NCBI GenBank assembly: GCA_033344775.1
Contig: JAWPMT010000002.1
Span: forward strand, 248,001-312,000
DNA from: Cytophagales bacterium
GTDB lineage: Bacteria; Bacteroidota; Bacteroidia; Cytophagales; Cyclobacteriaceae
Reading direction: 5' to 3'
Length of the DNA stretch: 64,000 bases
Positions 10,301 to 20,594 of this stretch are shown here, piece by piece. The position numbers were made by a program, and so were the translations under genes. The notes beneath the pieces are model-generated. The model was given only the letters and a program-made list of their open reading frames with translations, made no database searches and was not told the DNA's origin. Within the stretch, counting starts at the first letter, position 1, and every line of letters starts with the position of its first letter.

Positions 10301-11877
10301 TGAACAATCTGATCGGTGTTTTTAGAACTGAATTTCTGGACAATCCGCTTTCCAATAGAAATAACTTTTCCTTGCCATTCGATCCTTATTTCGACACCTA
10401 CTTCGAAGCAGGTGACATTGATCTTACCAACAATACGTTCAAGATCAGATTTAAACTTTTTGCTTCTCCTTTTCAAAAAACGGATGATCAGGTATTGCTA
10501 AGTGGTGTATTGGAGGGCGAGATCGAAGTAAAGGATCAGGATTCGGAAGAAGAGGCCAAAATAGCGGCAGAACAAAAGGTAAGGGAGATATTCTGGCAGA
10601 TCGTATTTTTCGGAGAAGACGATTGTCAATATATACTACGTGAATATGGCCTGGCAATTATCGATACGCGGTTAGGAGAAGACATTGCTGCCGGGGACGT
10701 AGCACAGATCAATACCTTATTGGAAGGAAGCATTGTATTGAAAGAAGGGTTGTCTGATTTTGAACAAGCGGTGGCACATTTGAGTGCATTCTTTGGAAGG
10801 AATTTCCATCGTCAGGAAGGACTTCATTTGGTAGAACATATTTTGTTACGACCAAAAATCAATGGCCTTTGGGTGCCCATCATCAACAGACCAGACATCC
10901 TGACACTGGTACCCGAGACAGATACTTTTATTCCATTGGAGTCGGAACTCACACAATTGGCGAAAGTTTCCGGGTCAGAAATCGTAATTGCTGATGGAGA
11001 TTTTCGGGATGACCTGCGGTTTAACCTGACATTGACCATTCATTTTGGCGGAGAGACTTACGGGTGCAAGGTGCTTAATTACGCATATGATAATGCGACC
11101 AATGAAACACATGTAATCGCAAGAGAGAACATAGCAACGGAACTCAATGGTCGCTCCGATTTGACAATCACATATGAACGTCTGGTTCGGGTGGTGGCCA
11201 TTGAGGAGGAAACGTTCGAGCTTACCCTCAAAGCGGGCACAGACTTTTCTAAGCTGGATCTTCATGGACCTGAAGGAGAGGAGCCATGGTCCGAAATTCA
11301 ATTGGTGTCCGCCACACAGGAAACGTCATATGGCTTCTTCAGAGTAGCATCAGTCGACGAAGCCACTCGTAAGATGAAGCTCGATCAAATGATGGTTCAG
11401 GACAAGCTCCTGCCCATCTACCTGCCTACCATCGACAATGATATTGAAGGAGGGGAAGACTGTGACGCCTGCAAAGTGGACAACCCTTATACTTATATCG
11501 CGCAAGTTGTTGTGCCGGCCTGGCCTGGGCGATTTGATAACATTGATTTCCGAAGATTTTTTGAAAAGACCATACGAATGGAGGCTCCGGCCCATGTTTT
11601 TCTGAACATCTGTTGGATCGGATATGATCAGATGGAAGTTTTCGAGAGAAACATGAAAACATGGCTGTTGGAAAATAAATACGAGTTTCCGGTCAGACCC
11701 TACAGCGAAGCAGAAGTAGCACAGATAACCGATCTGTCCAAGGCCCACCGTGATCTGGTGGACATCATGTATCAATTCAGAAATATATATCCGGTCAAAA
11801 CCCTTCACGATTGTGATGAGAGCCAAACCACAGAAGGCGCGATCATTTTGAATAAAACTGCCCTCGGCGAAATATAA
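7306..11877 (+). CDS. eCIS baseplate wedge protein, Afp12-like
   Basis: 1523 aa. The N-terminus contains the conserved IWTDYNVHDPGVMLLEVLCY, then ALTDLGYRT, typical of Afp12-type baseplate proteins. The start overlaps the Afp11-like gene by 4 bp. The C-terminal segment carries CDACKVDNPYTYIAQVVVPA and RFFEKTIRMEAPAHVFLNIC, a block seen in Bacteroidota eCIS baseplate proteins; the Cys pair followed by D-x-PY-x-Y resembles the linker of the preceding Afp11-like protein. It is expected to pair with Afp11 to form the wedge ring around the spike. No enzymatic motif was seen. Its size is larger than Photorhabdus/Serratia homologues, as is common in Bacteroidota. Confidence 0.88.
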   Translation: MIETIAISRQTPAIRSMDFQYLKAEGIRRIQELSGKIWTDYNVHDPGVMLLEVLCYALTDLGYRTSFDMKDLLASNPNDNINDGYQFFTAREILHNNALTILDYRKLIMDVSVLADESNENSEIIGIKNAWLTVADRAEYDVFVHRDKNLLAYVPPKLGDQNPLEIKALYNVVLEFSDSQVFGDLNVDYLEDTVQAFHPNVVALIQGNPVDKPLVGMAPHDRAFYQRLEGMSAEDFDQVVAQTRVLLNLTFRVKVQFPRWDEVDLKWTDIREVKKSIQSIVLTYLFLPDELGITHKLDEDHNILLASIHEDFKSRPVPFIDEITTRLNYEVLGYATSMLVTYQTKVFKILEILAKVKSRLHAHRNLCEDFLSYKALKIEEILLCADIELSVSANVERVQAEIYFLLDRFLSPTVNFYSLPEILIRDSEEKKYQVININRDKNILTVSSLIRQELNAGDIISLSGFAQEVLEVTLVSAEINPFQSTYTDLKVEESVLSLIDSDRGYLFIGKLSEEENRLTEQVFEGPALENGFIDNEELKIADRKRFIHASDIINLIMDVEGVEAVKKLQIANFPQDENPDILAKSVRWCLEMAIDQDYVPRLSPGRSKLTFYKNELPFQANSLEVERLFEEKKANQRPQKTADPILDFDVPAGECRELSDYVSVQDDLPITHGVGPAGVPLDYLDDDAAKLRTAHARQLKGFLMIFDQLLANYLSQLDHVKDLFSFNPKRKLKVADEDFHQNYDFQVDKTYYSQPLIDVVDAAIDLYVDFDGFNPTDDEAARELKKAAFKAEHLEVLQSLTETEDTFSQRRNKFLDHLMGRFAEQFTDYALLAYKLDGPKTDLELIEDKQDFLNIYPEISANRGKAFNYINPLLWHLDNVSGLVKRVNFISGIDPAELVDLQFDPDHIHITGTEGDFGFEILYEGNPLLFSSTTYTTMKELKSVVEKVILYGLCEDNYQITCRQELGDHLLSIKLFMGTEVVAAIEDNFTTEEDARTALNNLIGVFRTEFLDNPLSNRNNFSLPFDPYFDTYFEAGDIDLTNNTFKIRFKLFASPFQKTDDQVLLSGVLEGEIEVKDQDSEEEAKIAAEQKVREIFWQIVFFGEDDCQYILREYGLAIIDTRLGEDIAAGDVAQINTLLEGSIVLKEGLSDFEQAVAHLSAFFGRNFHRQEGLHLVEHILLRPKINGLWVPIINRPDILTLVPETDTFIPLESELTQLAKVSGSEIVIADGDFRDDLRFNLTLTIHFGGETYGCKVLNYAYDNATNETHVIARENIATELNGRSDLTITYERLVRVVAIEEETFELTLKAGTDFSKLDLHGPEGEEPWSEIQLVSATQETSYGFFRVASVDEATRKMKLDQMMVQDKLLPIYLPTIDNDIEGGEDCDACKVDNPYTYIAQVVVPAWPGRFDNIDFRRFFEKTIRMEAPAHVFLNICWIGYDQMEVFERNMKTWLLENKYEFPVRPYSEAEVAQITDLSKAHRDLVDIMYQFRNIYPVKTLHDCDESQTTEGAIILNKTALGEI

Positions 11878-11889
11878 AACATTAGTACC

Positions 11890-14800
11890 ATGAGTATCCC
11901 AACTATCAACGGCAGCATTATCAGTAACTACCCTGTATTCGAAGGGAGTCAGGTCCTCACTAGCGAGCAATTGAATGGCATGTTCGAATACCTCGATCAA
12001 CAGAACAGGTTCACTCGTTCAAGGCTCATTGGTATTGGGACCGTGTGCGGGTTACAAATCCGTACGTACAAAAATCAGGTGATTCTATCGGAAGGCATTG
12101 GGATCACTTCCGATGGGTTCATTGTGAAAATGCCGGAGTGTACCATGAGCTATCAGCGGGATTACTTCCTCCCCGGTACGGTTGCTTATGAAGCATTCGG
12201 AAGCTACGATGACGACAATATTTTCACCCAGGACGATGACATTATTTTATATGAACTCCTCAGTAAAAAGCCTGAAGAGGGTACGCATGAGGACCTGACG
12301 TTGAGTTTTCTTGAAGACAAGTATTTGTTGATCTTTTTGGAATGTTTCGATCGAGATCCCCGGTCATGTCTTGGCAAAAACTGCGAGGACCTGGGGAAAG
12401 AACGGATCTTTACGACACGTAAACTCGCGGTAAATGAAAGCGGACTTAAAAAGATCTTGACCAAGACCAATGGGCGTATTGAAAATCCATATTATCCCTC
12501 TTCAGAACTCCTTCGGGTAGACCTGAAGAAGCCACTATTTGATCCTGACGGTGATGAAAGCAAAGTCAGGAAAAGCTTTGTGATGAACATCAAGGCTAAG
12601 CTTTATGAAAGTGGAAAGGAGGATTGTGTGCATCACCTGTTGTTTGGAGAGGGGGACAACACGGGGTTGATTCAGGAGACTTATACCGAATTTCAGCCGT
12701 TATTGGAGCCTGCCTATAATTATCAGGATCCATTTGCTAATAACTCCGAATTCAAAAAGGTAAAAAATGCCTTACGTTCCTATTTGGCAGGTGCGACCGG
12801 AGACAACCTAAAGGGTGTGCAATATGTCTATGAGTTTTACGAACTGCTGATCGATTCCTATCACACTTTTCTTGATGTAGGGGCCCGGATCGCTCAGGAT
12901 TGCTGTCCAGATAAAGATTTTTCATTGCACTTGATCCTGGGAAAGATCATGTGGGACGAAAAGAAATCTATGGACGAATGGAACCTCCTGGGGCGTTCGG
13001 AATATCGGCAACAATTTTTACAACCCAAGATCCATAATTCTCAATCGGTATTACTCAAAGAACTGAATTCCATTCACCGAAAATTAATCTTATTGGTGGA
13101 ATCTTTTCAGATCAATGTGATCAAGGAAAAATCAGTGTCTGGAGTAGATGAGACCATCAAAATAACACCACTTGATCTCGAAGCAGGGGCCATCCCACGT
13201 TACCTGATCCCTGATCAAAAAGGTTCCGTGCCTGGCATACAAACAACCGACCTGGAAACAGAATGGGATTTTGAAACGACGGTCACGGGTAAAACGCCGA
13301 TCCGAGTTCGTTCTTATGATCGGAATTGGATCACGCCAAGCAACTTGTTTCCGGCTCAAAATGATTATGTGGGTGCGCCTTTGCATTATCGTACTTACCA
13401 AAGTACGTTTCGGACAGAAGCCATTTTCGGAGAAAAGCTGGAAGATGTGGTGAAGGGAGAGGAGGAAATTCGAGATACTTTCCACTTACCTTTTACCATC
13501 TTGCCGGTCAAGATCAATCCCAATCCGGACAACATCATTGTGGACCCACGCCATTGGCAGGACTTGCAAACGGCGTATAATGTGTCCAAAGGAGAACTCA
13601 ATGTCACGTTCAAGAATTTGATTGCGGTCTTGAAAGTGTTCGAAAGAGCAGCGCAGGACATTGATTTTGGTTTGACTACTGTCAATGTTAATAATTTCAA
13701 GTTCGAAGCAGATCAAGTCTTATCTGCAATCACTAATGCTGGTGGGTTATTTGAGCAGGCGAATGAGTTGGTTTCAAAATTGCCAGCACGTATCGAGGCA
13801 CTTTATGATCAGTCTGGACCCGGAAGTCCCTTCTTAGATTACTATACCGCCTATCGAAATTTTCGACGAAACCTGAATCAAAACCTCCTTAGACTTAAAT
13901 ATGCCAGTGAGATCCTGATCCACGAAAAAATAGATGTTCTACAATCAGAGTTATTTCATCAATGGGAAAACTGGATCGATCGGCCGTGTCATGGTATCAT
14001 GGACTTCATGTCCAATAACGATTTTTTCCAGTTGCATAAGCTGTACTACAGCTTCGTAGCGAGATACCAATTCTTACAGGAAAATCATTATTCCATCCTT
14101 TGTAATTTCCTCCGAGTGCACCCAGGGGTCGGTTTTAATGCTATTCGCAATGATGGCACCCACATCCTGATATACGAGGAATCGGAGGAAGATGCGACTC
14201 AGAAGGAGGTTTTTGCCAATTTCACTTTGCCCTACCGTTTAGATCCTGATCAGATCGATATCCCTCTGGACGATGAGCTGGAGAAGACCAAACTGCCTCC
14301 GTTGGCGAGAGGAGAATCGTTGTTATTAACACAGGGCCAAACCTGGTTGGTTGATAGCACAGCCAATGACCTGGAACCAAACGGGGATTTGCTGAAAATA
14401 GATAGCAAAGGATTTATTGATAGTTCGGATCAATTCAAGTCAGGTCGTTCTTTTAGCGGAGGTAAAGTGGTTAGTCATGCAGGCATCAATGCTGTATTGC
14501 GCTACGAACCACTCAAAAGTTTTACGGGGCAGGACCACTTCCAATATACCGTAGAAAGTGAAGCGGATGACACGCTACAGGATACGGCCTTTGTCGAGGT
14601 ATTGGTAGTGTCACCTTATCGCAAGCATATTCAGGCGGTCGATGACCTGGCGGCTACCAACAACCATCATTCCGTTACCATCCGGATTTTGGAGAATGAT
14701 GTTGAGTATCCGGGGACCAAAGTGATCCTTCCTCCGAAATCGACGTTTGGTGCGCCTTTAAGCTTACTCAGCGATAATCAGGTCCTTTACCAACCCGTGT

Positions 14801-17766
14801 ATGGTCGGGAAGGTAAGGATACCTTCAAGTACACGCTGGAGTATGAGTTCATGACCGACGGAGGTTTGCAGGTCGAGACATCTGAAGCAGAGGTAGAGGT
14901 CATCGTCTTTTGCTGCAACCGTATGGAGTTTGAGGTTATTTGTGAGGGGAACACCGGAGAGTTTCTGGTATTGACCGACAGAGAAATCGATGAAAACGCA
15001 AGCCTGACACTGATCAATGAAGATGGAGAACCTATGGAATCCATTATCATAAGTGATGGGCATTTTATCGAAGTAAGGGAAAGAGACGGAGTGCATTACC
15101 TGTATTATCAGCCAGATATTTACTTCAAAGGCACAGAGACTTTTGTCTATGAAGTCACCGATAGAGAAGGATTCATGCGGCGCGTGAAACTAGAGATTCT
15201 GGTGATGCCGTGTACAGAAACTTATTTACGTCGGGTCATTTGTGGTTCCAGAACACGCCTCGATGTTTTGGAAGAAGGGAAGAAGAGTATGCATGTCTAC
15301 GAGGATCGTAATGACCTGCTGAAAAACCTCAAAACACTCCATGGTGAAGTGTCTGTCCAAGAAGATGGCTCCGGAGAATACCTCAGCTATCTCCCAGATC
15401 TGGATTACACCGGTCTCGACATTTTCCAATTTACTTATGAGGATGATCAGGGCATTCGGCATTACCAAACCATGCAGGTCATGGTCGAGTGTTGTGAAAA
15501 GGTCCGTATAGAAACGGTCTGCAAAGACACAAGTGGTGTATTCGAGGTTTTGACCGTTGCCATGAAGGACAAGAAATACGTTCTTAAGCTGTACGAAGAG
15601 AAGAGAAAGTGGACAGATAGCATAGCTACACAATCAAATGGTGTGGCGGAAGTGAATGCTCAGGGCATCAAGTATCAACCACCAGCCGGCTTCATCGGTT
15701 TGGATACTTTTCACTATATCATCTTGAAAGGGGACAGCATGGATGCTGAAGCTGTGGCTTGTGGCAAGTTCCACGTGCTTGTTGATACCAATCGACAAGT
15801 AGAGGTGGAGCACACGTTCATGGATAATGCCATTGACCTCAATGTCCTGACCCCTGAGCAGGTTTCAGATGGAGCAACACTGTCGATCAATGTACTGCCT
15901 ACGGTAAAGGGTGCTACTGCAGAAGTGGCCGAAGGAGACGAAAAGACACCATATATCAAGTATACACCAGCACTACTGTACGCTGGCACGGATAGTTTTG
16001 GGTATGTCATAACCACTGGAGAGGTCAGGGTATGTGTGACTTTTTTTGTGATTGTGGATGCCTATGAACGCATAGAAGTCATCAACGTGCTGCAAAACGA
16101 ACCTAGACGATTCAACCTGTACCGTCCTGATCAGGAGGTCACTGATTTTCAGATCTTCCGAGCACCTGTTTACGGAAAGATCAACTTATTGGAAGACAAT
16201 GAGATCGAATATGATCCGGAAAAAGATTTTCAGGGCAATGATAAAATGCGGTATCGTGCCATGGTGGACGGGGAAGTCAAACATGGGAAAGTATTCTTTC
16301 TTGTTACTTGTGATTGTGATGATACGCCCATCCGGGTAACTGGTACAGTAAGTGATGATACGCCTTTCGTTATCGATATGGATAATGTACGAGTAGAGGA
16401 AGAAGGTACTGGTAATTTCGTGCTGACGACTGGTAAAGGGAATTATAGCATTGATGTTCTACCTAATGCCACGTTGCGTTTTAGCAAACCTACCCTGGAA
16501 ACATTACTTGAATCAGTCTCCAACCGGACAGTAGTGGATGTGGTCATGAGTCGTAAAGTAGTTTCGATCTCCGGGACAGTTAAAAACGTGGAATCATTAA
16601 AAGTACTCGAGGGTGTCAGCGTTGCCCCTTTTAGCCGTTCACCGGTGGAGACCAGCAGCCAGGGATTTTACTCGCTTGAAGCATATTCCGGATTCCGTAC
16701 TGACTATAGCCTAAACAATTTCATTCCACAAAGTCGCATGGTCGGTGATGTAGATGCGATCATTGATGTAGATCTGGTACCAATTGTCTCGAATACGGAG
16801 GTAACGGTATCGGGTGCGGTTTTCGAAGACATTGGTGATGGATTCAAGGTGATCGAAGATGCGTCTTATGAGCTTTCAGGTCAGGTGTTCACTACTTCAT
16901 TAGGTAATTTCAGTTTCACAGTAGAAGTGGGAACTTCGGTTACATTCATGGCGCCTGGATACCGCAACAGGTCTCAGATCACTACCGGATCGGATAGTGC
17001 GGCAAGGGTGGTCTTATTTCCTGAAAATGAAGATCCGGATACGAAAGATGGAACGGTAACAGGTCGAGTAACCGATGGAGAAAATACATTGCCTGGGGGC
17101 ACTGTTGTTATAAAAGGGACAACCATTGGTACGCTCGTCGATCTTGATGGTCAGTTTTCCTTATCTGGTCTGTCTTTAAGTGATACACTCATTGTAAGCC
17201 ACAATGGCTACATATCTAGAGAGGTGCCTGTTACGGACTTTTCTCAATTCATGGAAATTGTGTTGACTCCTAGGGTGTCTGAGGAGATCAATACCGAAGT
17301 GCTATCAGGTAGGATCACTGATCAGGATAACAACCAACCGCTTGCAGGAGTAGTGGTCACCAATGGGGACCGACAGGCCATCACAGATGCCAAAGGAAAC
17401 TACGAGCTGAGAATTGAAAAAGGTACCCCGGTCTCCTATGAGTTTGATGGTTATATCGCCACGAATTTTGAGGCTCCTACAGGAGGAGACTGGAATCTAT
17501 CCTTAAAACGCATGGTTGAGGGAGATCAGGAAATAGAAGTGACAGGGGCGATCTTCATCAATAAAGAACCTGCTCCCGGCGAGGTTTCTAGTAAACTGTT
17601 GGGAACTAAGTTTAAAACAGATGATCAGGGAAGATATACGATCCAGACACGCGTGGGCGATGTATTGACCTATCGTGTACCACAGACGAAAAACACACAG
17701 CAGCGTACGATCACGCTCAGCAGTGGCGTTACTAACATCTCATTTGTTGTCGTAGATCAAGCCTAA
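11890..17766 (+). CDS. Giant eCIS-associated repeat protein with tandem-95-like and CarboxypepD_reg-like repeats
   Basis: 1958 aa. The first ~800 residues (from MSIPTINGSIISNYPVFEGS) look like a baseplate-associated helical/beta region. A repeat array follows. 'G-x-D-x-F-x-Y' type strands recur near residues 880, 975, 1080, 1175, 1270, 1366 and 1450, about 95-100 residues apart, which resembles tandem-95/Ig-like domains. Then come five roughly 80-residue units near residues 1561, 1642, 1723, 1806 and 1885 of CarboxypepD_reg type (e.g. GRITDQDNNQPLAGVVVTN). No signal peptide is visible, consistent with assembly into the cytoplasmic particle. It sits between the wedge genes and the tape measure, where other eCIS loci encode fibre-like proteins, so a fibre or outer-decoration role is plausible but inferred. 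Confidence 0.72.
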   Translation: MSIPTINGSIISNYPVFEGSQVLTSEQLNGMFEYLDQQNRFTRSRLIGIGTVCGLQIRTYKNQVILSEGIGITSDGFIVKMPECTMSYQRDYFLPGTVAYEAFGSYDDDNIFTQDDDIILYELLSKKPEEGTHEDLTLSFLEDKYLLIFLECFDRDPRSCLGKNCEDLGKERIFTTRKLAVNESGLKKILTKTNGRIENPYYPSSELLRVDLKKPLFDPDGDESKVRKSFVMNIKAKLYESGKEDCVHHLLFGEGDNTGLIQETYTEFQPLLEPAYNYQDPFANNSEFKKVKNALRSYLAGATGDNLKGVQYVYEFYELLIDSYHTFLDVGARIAQDCCPDKDFSLHLILGKIMWDEKKSMDEWNLLGRSEYRQQFLQPKIHNSQSVLLKELNSIHRKLILLVESFQINVIKEKSVSGVDETIKITPLDLEAGAIPRYLIPDQKGSVPGIQTTDLETEWDFETTVTGKTPIRVRSYDRNWITPSNLFPAQNDYVGAPLHYRTYQSTFRTEAIFGEKLEDVVKGEEEIRDTFHLPFTILPVKINPNPDNIIVDPRHWQDLQTAYNVSKGELNVTFKNLIAVLKVFERAAQDIDFGLTTVNVNNFKFEADQVLSAITNAGGLFEQANELVSKLPARIEALYDQSGPGSPFLDYYTAYRNFRRNLNQNLLRLKYASEILIHEKIDVLQSELFHQWENWIDRPCHGIMDFMSNNDFFQLHKLYYSFVARYQFLQENHYSILCNFLRVHPGVGFNAIRNDGTHILIYEESEEDATQKEVFANFTLPYRLDPDQIDIPLDDELEKTKLPPLARGESLLLTQGQTWLVDSTANDLEPNGDLLKIDSKGFIDSSDQFKSGRSFSGGKVVSHAGINAVLRYEPLKSFTGQDHFQYTVESEADDTLQDTAFVEVLVVSPYRKHIQAVDDLAATNNHHSVTIRILENDVEYPGTKVILPPKSTFGAPLSLLSDNQVLYQPVYGREGKDTFKYTLEYEFMTDGGLQVETSEAEVEVIVFCCNRMEFEVICEGNTGEFLVLTDREIDENASLTLINEDGEPMESIIISDGHFIEVRERDGVHYLYYQPDIYFKGTETFVYEVTDREGFMRRVKLEILVMPCTETYLRRVICGSRTRLDVLEEGKKSMHVYEDRNDLLKNLKTLHGEVSVQEDGSGEYLSYLPDLDYTGLDIFQFTYEDDQGIRHYQTMQVMVECCEKVRIETVCKDTSGVFEVLTVAMKDKKYVLKLYEEKRKWTDSIATQSNGVAEVNAQGIKYQPPAGFIGLDTFHYIILKGDSMDAEAVACGKFHVLVDTNRQVEVEHTFMDNAIDLNVLTPEQVSDGATLSINVLPTVKGATAEVAEGDEKTPYIKYTPALLYAGTDSFGYVITTGEVRVCVTFFVIVDAYERIEVINVLQNEPRRFNLYRPDQEVTDFQIFRAPVYGKINLLEDNEIEYDPEKDFQGNDKMRYRAMVDGEVKHGKVFFLVTCDCDDTPIRVTGTVSDDTPFVIDMDNVRVEEEGTGNFVLTTGKGNYSIDVLPNATLRFSKPTLETLLESVSNRTVVDVVMSRKVVSISGTVKNVESLKVLEGVSVAPFSRSPVETSSQGFYSLEAYSGFRTDYSLNNFIPQSRMVGDVDAIIDVDLVPIVSNTEVTVSGAVFEDIGDGFKVIEDASYELSGQVFTTSLGNFSFTVEVGTSVTFMAPGYRNRSQITTGSDSAARVVLFPENEDPDTKDGTVTGRVTDGENTLPGGTVVIKGTTIGTLVDLDGQFSLSGLSLSDTLIVSHNGYISREVPVTDFSQFMEIVLTPRVSEEINTEVLSGRITDQDNNQPLAGVVVTNGDRQAITDAKGNYELRIEKGTPVSYEFDGYIATNFEAPTGGDWNLSLKRMVEGDQEIEVTGAIFINKEPAPGEVSSKLLGTKFKTDDQGRYTIQTRVGDVLTYRVPQTKNTQQRTITLSSGVTNISFVVVDQA

Positions 17767-20594
17767 TGTCAAACCCTAAACACATCATCCGACAACAGGT
17801 GCTGGAGCTTTCAATAGTGAATGATCAGGGTGCCAGAGACATTCAGGAAGAAGTCAGTGATGTGTTCAAGTCCAGGGTAATCCCCCGGATGGAGCAATTA
17901 TTCGACAAGTTGTCAGAAGAGGGGCAGGTATTGAAAATTGATCGGTTAGAAATCAATCTGGGGGACATTGATCAAGTCTACCTCAAAGAGGAGTTACCCT
18001 TGCATGTGGAGCGATTGCTTGAGGAAGAAATCACCAAATTACTCTATCACAGGCAAGAAGGAATTCCAGGACAGGTACAGGCTGTCACAGTCGGATGGAG
18101 CGATGCCAAACTAGCCGCTTTTCAATATTTACTTCGTACTGGAGTGCATGCCTGGAACAGTACCTTCAAAGCCCAGTCTCTCACGCAATTGTTTGTCGAA
18201 CTTTCGAAGCATTCCTCTTCCCAAACCAGGGAGATCATGATGCGGGAATTAAGCCATGACTATGTCCGTAAACGCGTCGGATATCAATTCAATATGGCTG
18301 ATTTCGAGTCTTTAATTTTCTTGCTTTCAACGGCACATGGTGAAGTGGCAATTGCCTTGGTCCAAGGACTTTTGTTGCTTCGAAAGCGGATCTCCGTTTT
18401 ATCAACTTTTCCAAAGGCCTGGGAACAACAAGTCAGAGAAACGCTGCTGCAAGTCATCATATATCAGGGGAAAGAACCTGCAACTTCCTTAGCATTGGTC
18501 CAGCAGGTTGTGGCTAATTTATTGACTTCCTGGGAGGGTCATTTACGGAGATATACAAGAACAATTGAGTCGAATTTGTCTAGCGTTCTGATCCAACAAA
18601 TACATCAGGCGTTATTGGAGCCGGAAATCAAATCAACTTTCAAACAGGCGCATGATCCATTATTGAAATTCCTGGAACAGCAAGATGCTACGGTATCTAA
18701 AGGCTACAAAACCAGGTTGGTTAAGGATGTTGAAACTAAAAGTTCTTTAAAATCAACTTATAAGTCTGATTTACAGGTGGTTATGGGTGGTGATGTTACT
18801 CAAAAAAGAGGTGGCTTTATTGATGGTGATCACAAAGAATCTACTGCTTCAAAGTCCGTTGTAGAAGCAGTCCACGAAAGGTCAACTAGTCTTAGATTCG
18901 AGAATGATCAAACTGTCCCGGTAGAGGAAAAGCCAGTACGGCATGATCCAGCCAAGGCAGTGAATGAAGAAAAGGAAACTGATCAACGAATAGGTAGAAC
19001 AAATGATTTTTTTAATCAAACGGAAAAACTTGAATCACATGTCGAATTAACAACGGACCATCATGTGATCGACACGGCCGATTCGGATGAGGAAATATCA
19101 GGAGACGAACTTTCCCATGTAGCCACATCACATACGGAAATGGAAAATCGATCACAGGATGTTGTTGCCAGGTCAGATGATGAAAGGTTGGAAAAAGTTC
19201 ATCGGATCGATGATGATACACAAATTGAAACTGACAAAGGGAGCAAAGGACAAATTCGAAAAGGAACAAAAGAAGTATTGACCGGAGGAGTTCAGAGCGC
19301 CGACCATGGTATTGATAAAACTAAGTCCTATACACAATCAGAATCCGAACAATCCCGGTCCACTTTGACGGAATCAACGTCTACTCACAGTCACTCTTCG
19401 GCCATTGACAAGATCAGGGCAAATCGTGATCATCATGCTGAAGTTCAAAAGCAAGGTCCAACTGCATCGGAACAAAATAATGTAGAAGATGAGCCGGAAA
19501 CAACTCAGGAAAAGTCACATGAAAAAGCTCCCTTCATACAAGTACAATCTTCAGTTGATACCAAGGATAATACTATTCCTGATACCAGTGCTCGGGAGCA
19601 ACAATCACAAGCTGACGGAAGCTCGAAAAATGAAGGAGTGATCATGCCAAATGACAAACGATCAGATCAGGAAGTATCGGATGGATTAGAAACAAGTCCT
19701 TCCCAAATGTCGGGGACTCCTCAAACGAAAAGTAATCAGCAGAAAAGTACTCCAGAGGAAATTGAATCTCAAAAACCATTAGGTCGCCCGGAAGATCAAA
19801 GTACTTCTGAAACTGTGACTCAGAAAATCACGGATACGAGATATGCCAACTCGTCACATGATCAAAAACCTGTTGACAAAGAAGCTGCTGAGATTGATGA
19901 CCTGGCTAAAGTTTCCTCTTCAAGCAATCATGATCCTTCGGAAGAACATAAGCATCGATCCCAAAGGGATCAAATAGACCCATCGGACGATGTTGATTCA
20001 AATTTGAATGAGAGTGTGCGTCCTATGAATCGGATTGTTCCTCATCCGGAGGATCGGTTTGTGGCACCCCTTTGGCGAAAGCCTCCTGAGATCATTGAAG
20101 AAGCTCAGATCGGCAATGCCGGACTTGCGTTGCTTTGGCCGTACCTGCCCATCCTGTTCAAAGGGGTCAATTGGGTAAAAGACGGTGCGTTCGTTTCCGA
20201 GGAGTATCAATTCCGTGCCATACATTTTCTACAATACATGGCTACCGGCGCAGTGGCCACGGAAGAACAAGAGTTGGCATTCAATAAGCTATTGGTAGGC
20301 ATGCAACCGGAGGTACCGGTGCCTTTTGATGTGGCACTTACTGACGAAGAGTTGGAAGAGGCCCAACATCTGTTGCAGACGGTATTAGAAAGTTGGAAAG
20401 CACTGAAAAGTAATTCAGTGGATTTATTGCGGCAGACATTCCTGCAAAAGGAAGGTTTGTTGAAAAAAGACATGGCCAGTTGGAAGCTTTTCGTGGAGCG
20501 ATCTGCTTTTGACATTCTGTTGGACCGATTGCCGTGGAGTTACAGCGTCGTGAAACTGCCCTGGATGGATAACCTGATCAATGTAGAATGGTAA
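17766..20594 (+). CDS. eCIS tape-measure protein (Afp14/CIS_TMP-like)
   Basis: 942 aa. The conserved ends are recognisable. The N-terminus has HIIRQQVLELSIVNDQGAR and a KIDRLEINLGDID strand. The C-terminus has RFVAPLWRKPPEI, NAGLALLWPYLPILFKGVNW, FRAIHFLQYMATG and a terminal PWMDNLINVEW. Between about residues 305 and 770 lies a long, polar, low-complexity stretch rich in Ser, Asp, Glu, Lys, Gln and His. This is expected to be disordered and length-variable, as in tape-measure proteins that set particle length. The start overlaps the previous stop (TAATG) and the end overlaps the ATPase gene by 7 bp. DNA of the polar stretch is visibly more A+T-rich. Confidence 0.88.
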   Translation: MSNPKHIIRQQVLELSIVNDQGARDIQEEVSDVFKSRVIPRMEQLFDKLSEEGQVLKIDRLEINLGDIDQVYLKEELPLHVERLLEEEITKLLYHRQEGIPGQVQAVTVGWSDAKLAAFQYLLRTGVHAWNSTFKAQSLTQLFVELSKHSSSQTREIMMRELSHDYVRKRVGYQFNMADFESLIFLLSTAHGEVAIALVQGLLLLRKRISVLSTFPKAWEQQVRETLLQVIIYQGKEPATSLALVQQVVANLLTSWEGHLRRYTRTIESNLSSVLIQQIHQALLEPEIKSTFKQAHDPLLKFLEQQDATVSKGYKTRLVKDVETKSSLKSTYKSDLQVVMGGDVTQKRGGFIDGDHKESTASKSVVEAVHERSTSLRFENDQTVPVEEKPVRHDPAKAVNEEKETDQRIGRTNDFFNQTEKLESHVELTTDHHVIDTADSDEEISGDELSHVATSHTEMENRSQDVVARSDDERLEKVHRIDDDTQIETDKGSKGQIRKGTKEVLTGGVQSADHGIDKTKSYTQSESEQSRSTLTESTSTHSHSSAIDKIRANRDHHAEVQKQGPTASEQNNVEDEPETTQEKSHEKAPFIQVQSSVDTKDNTIPDTSAREQQSQADGSSKNEGVIMPNDKRSDQEVSDGLETSPSQMSGTPQTKSNQQKSTPEEIESQKPLGRPEDQSTSETVTQKITDTRYANSSHDQKPVDKEAAEIDDLAKVSSSSNHDPSEEHKHRSQRDQIDPSDDVDSNLNESVRPMNRIVPHPEDRFVAPLWRKPPEIIEEAQIGNAGLALLWPYLPILFKGVNWVKDGAFVSEEYQFRAIHFLQYMATGAVATEEQELAFNKLLVGMQPEVPVPFDVALTDEELEEAQHLLQTVLESWKALKSNSVDLLRQTFLQKEGLLKKDMASWKLFVERSAFDILLDRLPWSYSVVKLPWMDNLINVEW

